From: a bacterium BRH_c32
Lineage (GTDB): Bacteria; Bacteroidota; Ignavibacteria; Ignavibacteriales; Melioribacteraceae
DNA length: 64,000 nucleotides
NCBI GenBank assembly: GCA_001516025.1
Contig: LOEU01000015.1
Span: forward strand, 1-64,000
Reading direction: 5' to 3'
The translations under genes were made by a program, and so were the position numbers. A model generated the notes under the pieces. The model made no database searches. It was not told where the DNA came from and worked only from the letters and a program-made list of their open reading frames with translations. This document shows, piece by piece, positions 8,740 through 17,663 of the stretch (position 1 is its first letter; every line of letters begins with the position of its first letter).

Positions 8740-10650
8740 ATGATGAAAAAATTATTATTGTTCTTTATGTTGACATTTTGGAGTGCTATTTATTCACAAA
8801 TGAATTTTACTTCTTCCAATCTTCCAATTGTAATTATTGATACTAAAGGGAAAACGATTGTAGATGAGCCGAAAGTATTAGTGAAAATGGGCATTATAGA
8901 TAATGGTCCCGGAAATATTAATAACATTACAGATAGCTTAAATGGATACAATGGATGGATTGGAATTGAGATTAGAGGAAGCAGTTCACAAATGTTTCCT
9001 AAAAAACAATATGGATTTGAAACCGCAGATTCCCTTGGAGAAGACCTGGATGTTTCGTTACTTGGATTCCCTAAAGAAAGCGATTGGATTCTTTCTGCGC
9101 CTTATACCGATAAAACTATGTTCCGAAATGTCATCGCTTATCAATTAGCAACCGATATGGGAAGATATGCCTCCCGTACTAAATTCTGCGAATTGGTAAT
9201 TAATGGTCAATATATGGGTGCTTATATTTTAATGGAAAAAATTAAGCGCGATAAAAATAGAGTTAATATAAAAAAATTAGAACCGAAGGATTCAACAGGT
9301 GTAGCTTTAACAGGCGGATACATAATAAAGTTAGATAAACTCACCGGTTCGGATACCGAAGGGTGGTTTTCAAAATTTCCTCCTTTAGATGGAGTTAATA
9401 GAAAAGTATATTTTCAATATGATACCCCTAAGCTAAAGGATTTGGTGCCCCAACAGGAAACTTATATTCAGAAATATATTTTCGATTTCGAGAATAACTT
9501 AAATACTGCATTATATAATGACCCCGTTAGAGGTTATTATCATAATCTTAATATTGATTCATTTGTTGATCTTTTTATAGCAAATGAAATTTCAAAGAAT
9601 GTTGATGGTTACCGTCTATCTACTTTCCTTTATAAAGACCGAGATAGTGAAGATGGAAGACTAACATTTGGCCCTATTTGGGATTATGATCTAGGTTTTG
9701 GAAATGTCAATTACGATGATTCTTATACGACTGAAGGTTGGAAAATTCTTACAAAAAATTATAGCGAATGGTTAACTCCGTTTTGGTTTAGAAAAATATT
9801 TTTAGACCCGGTTTTCCAAAACCGTTTAGCTAAAAGATGGAACGACTTAAAAGGAAGCACTCTTAACGCTAATTATTTTGATAGAAAAATTGATTCTCTC
9901 GTGACCGTAACTGAAGAAGCGCGAATCCGAAATTTTGAGAAATGGAAAATCATAGGTGAATATGTTTGGCCAAATAATTATATAGGGGCTACATATCAGG
10001 ATGAAATTACATATCTAAAAAATTGGATCAGAAATAGAATAACTTGGATTGATAAGCAGATATTAAATTCTTATACATTTATCGATTGGAAAGATTACAA
10101 AACCGAGCCATTCAATTATGATGAATTAATAAAAGGCGTATCAGCAAAGTTACCTTTGTCCGATTTTTATAATTCAATACAAAATTCTGATTCTTTGAAA
10201 TTTGTTTCGGATTCTCCCGAACTTTCATTCAAAGTATCGACCGATTCAGTGGAGATAAAAATTTCAAAACCCGGCAAATATAAATTTGCCGGATCGGGCT
10301 ATCACTTCAATACAAAAACTTCTGTTTCGCCTATTTACTATATAGAGAGCACGATAGTAGGAATTGAGGAAGAAGAGAAATTACCAACAAAATTTGCCTT
10401 AGAACAGAATTATCCTAATCCCTTTAATCCGAATACTACAATTAGCTATTCACTGCCAAAGCAAGCTTTTGTAAATCTCACGGTATATAATATTCTTGGT
10501 AAAGAAGTCAAGAATTTAGTTGATGAAACAAAAGAAGCAGGTGAGTATAAAACTAAGTTTGATGCCTCCGGACTTTCGAGCGGAATTTATTTCTATACAC
10601 TTAAAACAGGCGAAATAACAATCACGAAAAAAATGATCTTAGTAAAGTAA
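8740..10650 (+). CDS. Secreted CotH-like protein with type IX sorting domain
   Basis: A 636-residue CotH-family protein. CotH proteins are atypical protein kinases first known from spore coats; many bacteria carry secreted versions of unproven role. Signal peptide at 1-20 (FFMLTFWSAIYSQ). CotH motifs are GIEIRGSSSQMFPKKQYGFE, MEKIKRDKNRVNIKKL, DGYRLSTFLYKDRD and GPIWDYDLGFGN, the last holding the acidic residues expected near the active site. Residues about 547-636 form a type IX secretion sorting domain (FALEQNYPNPFNPNT, then VYNILGKEV and GLSSGIYFYTL, ending in KKMILVK), so the protein is exported across the outer membrane and probably attached to the cell surface. Two adjacent ATGs (8740, 8743) are both possible starts. 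Confidence 0.9.
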   Translation: MMKKLLLFFMLTFWSAIYSQMNFTSSNLPIVIIDTKGKTIVDEPKVLVKMGIIDNGPGNINNITDSLNGYNGWIGIEIRGSSSQMFPKKQYGFETADSLGEDLDVSLLGFPKESDWILSAPYTDKTMFRNVIAYQLATDMGRYASRTKFCELVINGQYMGAYILMEKIKRDKNRVNIKKLEPKDSTGVALTGGYIIKLDKLTGSDTEGWFSKFPPLDGVNRKVYFQYDTPKLKDLVPQQETYIQKYIFDFENNLNTALYNDPVRGYYHNLNIDSFVDLFIANEISKNVDGYRLSTFLYKDRDSEDGRLTFGPIWDYDLGFGNVNYDDSYTTEGWKILTKNYSEWLTPFWFRKIFLDPVFQNRLAKRWNDLKGSTLNANYFDRKIDSLVTVTEEARIRNFEKWKIIGEYVWPNNYIGATYQDEITYLKNWIRNRITWIDKQILNSYTFIDWKDYKTEPFNYDELIKGVSAKLPLSDFYNSIQNSDSLKFVSDSPELSFKVSTDSVEIKISKPGKYKFAGSGYHFNTKTSVSPIYYIESTIVGIEEEEKLPTKFALEQNYPNPFNPNTTISYSLPKQAFVNLTVYNILGKEVKNLVDETKEAGEYKTKFDASGLSSGIYFYTLKTGEITITKKMILVK

Positions 10651-10664
10651 CGAAATATAAAGAT

Positions 10665-10696
10665 ACAGCCTTTTTCTTTTTACGGAAAAAGGCTGT
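10665..10696 (+). terminator. Strong hairpin after the CotH gene
   Basis: A 12-bp perfect inverted repeat (ACAGCCTTTTTC / GAAAAAGGCTGT) with an 8-base loop lies 14 bases after the stop codon. No clear T-run follows, so it may be a weak terminator or an mRNA-stabilising hairpin. Confidence 0.45.
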
Positions 10697-10855
10697 AATC
10701 GGAGTGATTGCTTCGTAAGATTAGAGCCCCCTATAAGCTCTTTCTACTCCCCCCAAAATTCTTTCGTAAATATCTTTAACTATTCTCAAAAAATTAATTC
10801 GATTTATTCAAAAGGTGATTTCCATTTTTAAGAGGTAAATACAATTGATAAACTT

Positions 10856-11581
10856 TCACTCCATTCTCCCTTTAAGTAAAGATGCATATCTCCTGCTCAT
10901 TGTTTCCGGTTTTTCAAATTCCTTTAAATAAACTTGATACGCATAATTAAACCATTCTTCAATCCGCTCCAAATATTCTAAGTTGATAATTGTATTTCTA
11001 TGAATTCGTACAAATTTATTTTCAGGAAGTCTTTCTTCCCACTCCTTCATCGATTTCAAAACTAACCCTCTTACTTTCCTCTTAGTATGAAGCTCTGAAT
11101 AGTTACCGGCAGAATTGATTTTTATAATAGAATTAATCTTAATAAACTGATATGAATTATTCATGAGCAAAAATATTGTATCAGAATACTCTAATGGTTT
11201 GAATTTTTTATCAGGTTGATTATTTTCACCGATCACTATTTTATTGAGAGCAAGCGCCAATCGCTCTTTATTTACGGGCTTTAATAAATAATCTTGTGCA
11301 TTTACTTCAAAAGCTCTTATTGCAAATTGCTCGTAAGCTGTTACAAAAATTATTTTCTTATCGGTTTTGATTTTGTTGAGTAAATCGAATCCCGTTTCAC
11401 CCGGCATTTGAATATCAAGAAAGATTAGATCAGGTTCTTCCTCCTCAATTAATCTAATACCCTTCTCAGTATTATCTGCTTCACCAAGAATTTCGATTTC
11501 CGGAAAATCCTTTAACAGAGATTTTAAGTCCTCTCTTGCCAATTTTTCATCATCGATAATTATTGTTTTTTTTCTATGCAT
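10856..11581 (-). CDS. LytTR-family response regulator
   Basis: A 241-residue response regulator. The receiver domain has the acidic pair D10/D11, phospho-acceptor D56 (FLDIQMP) and K101 (LLKPV). The C-terminal LytTR DNA-binding domain covers about 137-238 (IKINSAGNYSELHTK, LPENKFVRIHRNTIINLEYLERIE). It binds DNA as a dimer after phosphorylation by its kinase. The ATG follows the stop of the kinase gene by two bases, so the pair is one operon. The genes across the divergent gap (a small membrane protein and SusC/SusD) are candidate targets, but the sequence does not prove it. Confidence 0.94.
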   Translation of the reverse strand: MHRKKTIIIDDEKLAREDLKSLLKDFPEIEILGEADNTEKGIRLIEEEEPDLIFLDIQMPGETGFDLLNKIKTDKKIIFVTAYEQFAIRAFEVNAQDYLLKPVNKERLALALNKIVIGENNQPDKKFKPLEYSDTIFLLMNNSYQFIKINSIIKINSAGNYSELHTKRKVRGLVLKSMKEWEERLPENKFVRIHRNTIINLEYLERIEEWFNYAYQVYLKEFEKPETMSRRYASLLKGRME

Positions 11582-11583
11582 AA

Positions 11584-12684
11584 TTATTCCCCCCGAATTA
11601 TTATTCTTATTATGATTTTATTTTCTTCTTTGATTACATCGAATGAATGTTGATTAGGATAATAGAACTCTAATCTACTTCTAATATTACTTATTCCTGT
11701 TCCCGTACCATTTTTAGATGATGAATCAAATTCGATCCAATCCCCGTTATTTTCTATAACTATAATTAGATTGCCTTCCTCCAATTTCGTTGTTATAGTT
11801 ATATATAATGGAATATTACCATGTTTCATACCATATTTAATGGCATTTTCTATCAATGGATGTATAATGAAGCCGGGGATTTTAAATGAAATAGAACTTT
11901 CATCTATATTAAAAATAAAATTGATTTTATCGTCAAATCGAACTTTTTCAATTTCTGCATAATTTTTAATTGCAGTTATTTCTTCAATTAGTTCCACTGT
12001 ATTATTATCTCTGCCTAATAAAGTATAGCGATAGAAATCAGAAAGCCTCCCAACCATATCTTCTGCTTTAGATGAATCAATACGAATTAGTGCTCTAAGC
12101 GAACTAAAAGAATTAAAAAGAAAATGTGGATTTACCTGATATTGCAGCATCTTTAGATGAGCCGTCTTAGCGAGCAATTCGGATTTTTGTGCTCTTTCTC
12201 TTTCATAAATTAAATCCAACCAAAACTTTATTCCAAAATAAAGAAGACTCCAAGTGGTCATCAAAGGGAAAAATCGAGTAAGTTGGCGAGTTAAATAAGT
12301 TATATTATAAACCGCCTTTAGTATCATTTTCGCTTCATCAAATGCAAAAAGCAGATAAATTAAATGAGCAATAAAATATAGAAGAATAGAAGCAAGTAAT
12401 GATACAATAAGTATATATAACAAAAATTGTATTAAGATCTTTTTCTTATACGGATAATATTTATATACTTTCCTTACATAAGATGTTATAAAATATCCCG
12501 AAGACCATTGAAGCGCATTTGAGATAAATTCTCTAGCACTAACTAGAGTAATTTCCGGGCTTACTATAAATGAATCAACAAGAATTAGCAACACCCAACC
12601 AATAGCATTAACTGCTTTGAACGAAGGATGATTAGGATACGACATTTTCGAATTATAATAATCTGATATCTTTTGAAGTTTCAT
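11584..12684 (-). CDS. LytS/YehU-type sensor histidine kinase
   Basis: A 366-residue membrane kinase of the His_kinase (LytS/YehU) family. About four hydrophobic segments fill residues 25-155. The phospho-acceptor motif is QYQVNPHFLFNSFSSL with H187, followed by an ATPase domain (FIIHPLIENAIKYGMKHG; GTGISNIRSRLEFYY). It should phosphorylate the LytTR regulator encoded two bases downstream. The ATG at 12684 is 13 bases from a strong AGGAGG; an in-frame ATT at 12690 has the ideal 7-base spacing, so the protein may begin two codons earlier with a near-cognate start. The signal sensed is unknown. Confidence 0.92.
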   Translation of the reverse strand: MKLQKISDYYNSKMSYPNHPSFKAVNAIGWVLLILVDSFIVSPEITLVSAREFISNALQWSSGYFITSYVRKVYKYYPYKKKILIQFLLYILIVSLLASILLYFIAHLIYLLFAFDEAKMILKAVYNITYLTRQLTRFFPLMTTWSLLYFGIKFWLDLIYERERAQKSELLAKTAHLKMLQYQVNPHFLFNSFSSLRALIRIDSSKAEDMVGRLSDFYRYTLLGRDNNTVELIEEITAIKNYAEIEKVRFDDKINFIFNIDESSISFKIPGFIIHPLIENAIKYGMKHGNIPLYITITTKLEEGNLIIVIENNGDWIEFDSSSKNGTGTGISNIRSRLEFYYPNQHSFDVIKEENKIIIRIIIRGE

Positions 12685-12888
12685 TTGAATTGCGTTCCCT
12701 CCTAAAAGTACACAATTAAATTCATAGACCTATCATTTAGAAACAAAATAGTGTTATCGGTAAATTAGACGTGCAAACGGTTTAAAAGTATTCAGAGCAT
12801 TTAAGGAATTTTAGGGTAAAAATTTTTACACTAACATTTTTCATTTTATTTGCGTCTAATTGAGAAACATAATTCTTGGAGAATTGTC

Positions 12889-13131
12889 ATGAATAGACAA
12901 ACCGCAAAGAAACACTTATTCTATTTTATCCTTTTAACCGGGATAATTATTAATGGTTATTATTATTTCTTAATTAATTCTAAGACTTTCTTATTTGGTG
13001 GTGATTCGATAGTAGTACTTGGGCTAATTTCAATATGGTGCATAATTTTTGCCATTGTTTCATTAATTCATTTATTGTTTATTCGCTCTAAGAATAAAAT
13101 TGCTATGAATAAAAAAAATAAAAACCGCTAG
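12889..13131 (+). CDS. Small two-helix membrane protein, unknown function
   Basis: An 80-residue protein with a basic N-terminus (MNRQTAKKH), two predicted transmembrane segments (about residues 10-28 and 40-66) and a lysine/arginine-rich tail (RSKNKIAMNKKNKNR). I chose the ATG at 12889 because TTGGAG lies seven bases before it; a longer reading from a TTG at 12850 has no ribosome site. The family is not recognised. It is divergent from the LytS/LytTR pair and lies 186 bp before the SusC gene, so it could be a target of that system or an accessory to uptake. Confidence 0.6.
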   Translation: MNRQTAKKHLFYFILLTGIIINGYYYFLINSKTFLFGGDSIVVLGLISIWCIIFAIVSLIHLLFIRSKNKIAMNKKNKNR

Positions 13132-13189
13132 GATAATTAATCAACCGCTTATAAAAGGAAGATTTTATTTATCGATTGAGTTGAATAAG

Positions 13190-13217
13190 TTGCACGTTCT
13201 ATAAACCAAAATAATAT
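13190..13217 (+). promoter_or_regulatory. Candidate sigma-70-like promoter for the SusC/SusD operon
   Basis: TTGCAC (13190-13195) and TAATAT (13212-13217) are separated by 16 bases. This would give a leader of roughly 95 bases before the SusC ATG. The leader contains a GGGGGG run followed by very short reading frames (ATG at 13240 and at 13244). Confidence 0.35.
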
Positions 13218-13317
13218 TTAATAACAATTCACCGGGGGGATGAATGATTATGGATACCTGTCTCAAATAAGAAACAATAAGAAACTATTTAAACTAACTT
13301 AAACAAATGAGGTTAAT

Positions 13318-16149
13318 ATGGTAACGAAAAATTTACCTAAGAGAAATCTATATCCTGTTCTCACTTTATTTCTGATGGTATTAATAACATTTGGGAATAA
13401 TACTATCGCACAAACAAAACATGGCACAATTAAAGGGACGGTAAAAGATCAATCTACCGGAGAGGCATTAATTGGCGCAAATGTTTTTATCAAAGCACTC
13501 AATACCGGTGCTGCAACAGATATTGACGGAAAATTCGAGATAGCAAATGTTCCCGAAGGTACTTATTTAGTAAATGCAAGATTCGTTAGCTATAAGGATC
13601 AAGCTTTGGATGTGATCGTCAAAGGGGGGATTACATCTAATGTCAATTTTACTCTTGTATCTTCACCCGTTCAAATGAATGAAGTAGTTGTTACAGGTCA
13701 AGGTATAGCTACCGAAAGAAGAAAGCTGACTTCGAGTGTATCTACTATCAATACCGAAAATATCAAAGCTGCACCGGTAGAGTCTTTAGATCAATTACTC
13801 CAAGGAAGAGTAACAGGATTAAATTCATTTAGTTCATCCGGAATGCCCGGCACTGCCGGAAGAGTATCCGCGCGCGGACTAAAAAGCGTTCTTACAAGTT
13901 CGACACCCGTAGTATATGTGGACAACGTAAGAGTGGATAATCAAGATGCTTTCCGTCTTGCATTAGATACAGGTGGAGCAGAGTCTTCTGCATTGGCTGA
14001 TCTCGTAATCGGTGAAATCGATAGAATCGAAGTTATCAAAGGTGGTGCTGCTTCCACGCTATTCGGTTCAGAAGCTGCAAATGGAGTAATCCAAATTTTC
14101 ACTAAAAAAGGTATGCCCGGTAAAACTCAGTGGTCTATCAATACGACTTCCGGATTCGATGCCCCAAACGAAAAATTTGTAACTGAGCAATTTATTAAAG
14201 ATAAAGTCCTAAAAACGGGTTACTACCAAAGTTATTCATTCAACGCCTCGGGTGGCGAAAAGAATTTCACTTTCAATGTCGGCGGCAAAACATATATGTC
14301 CGATGGAGTTCTATTAGATAATATGATGCGTTCAAAATCGTATAGCTTTAATGGTGGATTTAGAGCTTTGCTATCAGATATTTCTACACTTGAACTTTCT
14401 TCGAGCTATACAAAATCGCAATATAGAAGAGCTACTAATAATAACGTTCCAACTGCTCCTTATGGAGGCTTTGAAGATGGAAGTCGAAGTGATTTAAATG
14501 GTTATAACGAAGCATCCAGAGATTCTATACTCAACATTATGACAACAGATAAAATCAGCGATGATATTGATCGTTTTAGAGTAGCTCTAAATTTGGACCT
14601 TACACCAAATAAGCAATTTACAAATAGATTTACTTTCGGTATCGATTATAGAAAGAATGAAGAAAGAGATTACGTACCGATTAAATCAGGATTATTTTTC
14701 TTTCAAGAAGGAGGATATTTATATCGTGCTGATAGAGAATATATGACTGTAACTCTTTCTTATGCAGGCTCTTATATACTTCCTAAAATTGGCCCGATAG
14801 AACAAACAATAGGATTTGGAGCAACGGGTTTCAGAGTCGAAGATAGAGAGTCCGCAGCGCAAGGAGAAAAATTCACAATCCCCGGAACTGATGATTTTGA
14901 TAATGCATCCCAAATAAATGCTCAAGAGAATAATCGTCAATTATTTAATGGTGGATTTCACATTGTAGATCAGATTGGTTTATTTGATAGAATATTTATG
15001 GATCTAGGTTTCAGAGTGGATGGCAATTCCACATTCGGTAAAGAGATTGGTCTTCAGTTTTATCCAAAGGCCGGTATAGCTTATAATATTTCTGAAGAAG
15101 AATTTTTCCCTGTTTTTATTAAAGAATATGTCTCAACATTAAAACTCAGAACATCTTGGGGACAGACGGGTAACTTCCCTCCACCATTTACAAGAGATAG
15201 AACTTATGCAGCTAATTCATTTTTATCTCAATCCGGGCTCGGATTTGCCAATCCGGGCAACAATGATCTTAAGCCGGAAAAAACCAACTCACTAGATCTT
15301 GGATTTGATATGGGTTTATTGAACGATAAGATTTCATTGGAATTTACTTATTTCAATCAGTTAACCAAAGATGCATTATTCCAAGTACCAAAGGATCCTG
15401 CTTCCGGTTTTGGTCTCCAATGGACAAACGTTGGAAAGATTTCAAATAAAGGAATTGAGATAGGTATTGATGCAGAAGTTATTCAAACGGAAAATGTTTT
15501 ATTCAATCTCCGAGTTGGATTCTCCACATTGGAAAATAAGGTTGAAAGTCTCGGAGGTGCAGCACCATTCGATCTTTCATCTTTTACATTCCTTCCAAGA
15601 CGCGTCGAAGAAGGGCAAACACTTGGAGTTTTTAGAGTTGGTGTACCAATAAAAGATGCTAATGGAAATTACACGGGACAATTTGAAAGAGTTTTAACAG
15701 GTTCTCCATTGCCAAAACAATCAGGAAATGTTTCTTTCAATCTTACTTTATTCAGAAATCTTACAATTTCGTCATTGACTGAATTTGCATTCGGACATCA
15801 GATTGTAAATCTTAAAAAGACATTGCGTTATTTCAACGGAACGGAAGATACAAAAGATATTGTCCCCGAAAATTATTCATTTGAAAGTGCTTCCTCGGTT
15901 TGGCTTGAAGACGCTGATTGGATTAAGATAAGAGAGATAGCTTTGAATTATCGTTTCCCTGAAGGATTATTGAAAGGACTTTCAATATCCGCAAGTCTTA
16001 GAAACGTAGCAGAATTTGGAATTAAGACTACTGCATTAGACCCTGAATTGAATAGCTTCCAACCTAATCTGGCAAATACCGGTGGTTATGGTTATCTCGA
16101 TATTTCAGCACCGCGTCAATTCAGACTCGGACTTACATATAATTTATAA
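13318..16149 (+). CDS. SusC-like TonB-dependent outer-membrane receptor
   Basis: A 943-residue SusC/RagA-type receptor that imports oligomers across the outer membrane using TonB energy. A signal peptide (about 1-31) is followed by a carboxypeptidase-regulatory-like domain (GTIKGTVKDQSTGEALIGAN, about 37-122). The plug has VVVTGQGIATERR, YVDNVRVDN and IEVIKGGAASTLFGSEAANG. The rest is the 22-strand barrel, ending in an aromatic-rich segment (RQFRLGLTYNL) as usual for outer-membrane proteins. The start has GAGG upstream. SusD follows after 21 bases. No glycan enzyme sits in this short operon, so the ligand is unknown; peptides are possible as well as glycans. Confidence 0.95.
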   Translation: MVTKNLPKRNLYPVLTLFLMVLITFGNNTIAQTKHGTIKGTVKDQSTGEALIGANVFIKALNTGAATDIDGKFEIANVPEGTYLVNARFVSYKDQALDVIVKGGITSNVNFTLVSSPVQMNEVVVTGQGIATERRKLTSSVSTINTENIKAAPVESLDQLLQGRVTGLNSFSSSGMPGTAGRVSARGLKSVLTSSTPVVYVDNVRVDNQDAFRLALDTGGAESSALADLVIGEIDRIEVIKGGAASTLFGSEAANGVIQIFTKKGMPGKTQWSINTTSGFDAPNEKFVTEQFIKDKVLKTGYYQSYSFNASGGEKNFTFNVGGKTYMSDGVLLDNMMRSKSYSFNGGFRALLSDISTLELSSSYTKSQYRRATNNNVPTAPYGGFEDGSRSDLNGYNEASRDSILNIMTTDKISDDIDRFRVALNLDLTPNKQFTNRFTFGIDYRKNEERDYVPIKSGLFFFQEGGYLYRADREYMTVTLSYAGSYILPKIGPIEQTIGFGATGFRVEDRESAAQGEKFTIPGTDDFDNASQINAQENNRQLFNGGFHIVDQIGLFDRIFMDLGFRVDGNSTFGKEIGLQFYPKAGIAYNISEEEFFPVFIKEYVSTLKLRTSWGQTGNFPPPFTRDRTYAANSFLSQSGLGFANPGNNDLKPEKTNSLDLGFDMGLLNDKISLEFTYFNQLTKDALFQVPKDPASGFGLQWTNVGKISNKGIEIGIDAEVIQTENVLFNLRVGFSTLENKVESLGGAAPFDLSSFTFLPRRVEEGQTLGVFRVGVPIKDANGNYTGQFERVLTGSPLPKQSGNVSFNLTLFRNLTISSLTEFAFGHQIVNLKKTLRYFNGTEDTKDIVPENYSFESASSVWLEDADWIKIREIALNYRFPEGLLKGLSISASLRNVAEFGIKTTALDPELNSFQPNLANTGGYGYLDISAPRQFRLGLTYNL

Positions 16150-16170
16150 TAAAAAAAGATGAGGTATATA

Positions 16171-17604
16171 ATGAACAGAATAAAATTAATATTTGGCATA
16201 TCTACATTACTTCTCTTTTTAATGATTTTTAATACCGGATGTGAGCTTATTGATCCAACAGAGGTTAATAATCCATCCATTACACAAGAGAAGTTATTTA
16301 AAGATGCCACAGGCGGAGCTAAACCATTATTATCAGGTTTAGAATTTGCATTCTCCGATGCAATTAATAGAACATCATTTTTTACAGAAGTTGTCTCGGA
16401 TAATTACATCAATACTTCCACATTTATTTCTACACAATTAGATGATCCAAGATTAATTACACCTAATGATCAATATCTTGGTGATTTCAGAGAAATCTAT
16501 GGGAAGCTTCAGACACTTCATGCTTTAGCTGATTTCGGTCTTAATACAGTTTTGAAAGCAGATCAACAATCAACTAATAAAGATGCAGCTCGAGTTCATT
16601 TTTATAAAGGAATGGCAATACTTTTATTATGCGAAAACTTCCAAGCATTTCCTTTAGAAGAAAATGGAAAAATGATTCAATCAAAAGATGCTATTAAGAT
16701 TGCAATTTCATCTTTTAGTAATTCTTATCAATTAAATTCTTCCGGTACTCATGCAATTGCTGTTAAATTAGCTTTAGCAAGAGCATATCGAATAGATAAG
16801 AATAAAGCTCTAGCTATTCAGTCGGCTTCGGAGGCATTAGGTCTAAGCGGCAATTATGTTTTTAGTGCTGAATATGACCCGATTAATTTAACAAATCGAA
16901 TGAATCTATTTACTGTTGTAAGAAATCAAAATGATATGCAGCCGCTTCCGCGTCTTGATTTTCTTGATCCAAAATTTGCAAATAGAGACGGGAGCGATCC
17001 AATCCCGGTACTAAAATCAGAAGAAGCATATTTGATATTAGCCGAAGCAGCTCTATCAAATGGCGATCTCGGTGGAACGAAAACTTATCTTCGCGATTTA
17101 ATTCAACTTGTAAAAACAAGAAATGAAGTCCCATATCTTGATAGAGATCCAAGAAGAAATAGACCAAACAATAATAATGATAAGGTAAAAGCAGATGCCT
17201 CTTCGCCTGCAATTGCCGGTCTAATTTTCAAAAGGTCTAATTCAACTGTAAATACATATCCTGTTTCTGCTACAAGTATTACCGAAGATCAGATCAATTC
17301 ACTTACTGATAATAATGAAGCATTTAGAGTGCTTTATTTAATTCGTCAAGAGATTTTGTTTTCTGAAGGAAGAAGAATGAGTGATCTTGGGATTCGATTA
17401 CCTGTAATGAATAGACAGATAGATGCTAACCCAAATGTTCATCCGGGTGATTTTGGTACTTCGGTACTTGTACCTTCATATATACCGCAGGGGAGAGATT
17501 TAGATAGTTTTGAGTATGATGCAAACGCTAATCTCGTTACTATTAAATATGATATGAATAAAATCTTAATGCAGAATAAATCAAGTGTTTCGCCATTTTT
17601 CTAA
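16171..17604 (+). CDS. SusD/RagB-like nutrient-binding lipoprotein
   Basis: A 477-residue SusD-type surface lipoprotein, the lid and ligand-binding partner of SusC. The lipobox FNTGC sits at the end of a short hydrophobic signal. The body shows SusD traits: TPR-like helices, ARAYRIDKNKALAIQSASEAL, an EEAYLILAEAAL helix and a C-terminal LIRQEILFSEGRRMSDLGIRLP segment. I chose the ATG at 16171 because GAGG (16161-16164) lies seven bases before it; an in-frame ATG at 16159 would include that site in the coding region. It follows the SusC gene by 21 bases and is closed by a strong terminator. Confidence 0.93.
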   Translation: MNRIKLIFGISTLLLFLMIFNTGCELIDPTEVNNPSITQEKLFKDATGGAKPLLSGLEFAFSDAINRTSFFTEVVSDNYINTSTFISTQLDDPRLITPNDQYLGDFREIYGKLQTLHALADFGLNTVLKADQQSTNKDAARVHFYKGMAILLLCENFQAFPLEENGKMIQSKDAIKIAISSFSNSYQLNSSGTHAIAVKLALARAYRIDKNKALAIQSASEALGLSGNYVFSAEYDPINLTNRMNLFTVVRNQNDMQPLPRLDFLDPKFANRDGSDPIPVLKSEEAYLILAEAALSNGDLGGTKTYLRDLIQLVKTRNEVPYLDRDPRRNRPNNNNDKVKADASSPAIAGLIFKRSNSTVNTYPVSATSITEDQINSLTDNNEAFRVLYLIRQEILFSEGRRMSDLGIRLPVMNRQIDANPNVHPGDFGTSVLVPSYIPQGRDLDSFEYDANANLVTIKYDMNKILMQNKSSVSPFF

Positions 17605-17629
17605 TTATTCCAATATAGAAAAAAGAGCC

Positions 17630-17663
17630 AAATGGGAGTGCCAATTCGGACTCCCATTTTTTT
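17630..17663 (+). terminator. Rho-independent terminator after SusD
   Basis: A 10-bp stem (AAATGGGAGT / ACTCCCATTT) with a 10-base loop leads into a run of T. On the other strand the stem is followed by GGCTCTTTTTTC, so it may also serve the convergent methyltransferase gene. Confidence 0.85.

Noticed and set aside
12850..12888. TTG start for the small membrane protein
   Set aside because: No Shine-Dalgarno precedes it, while the ATG at 12889 has one.
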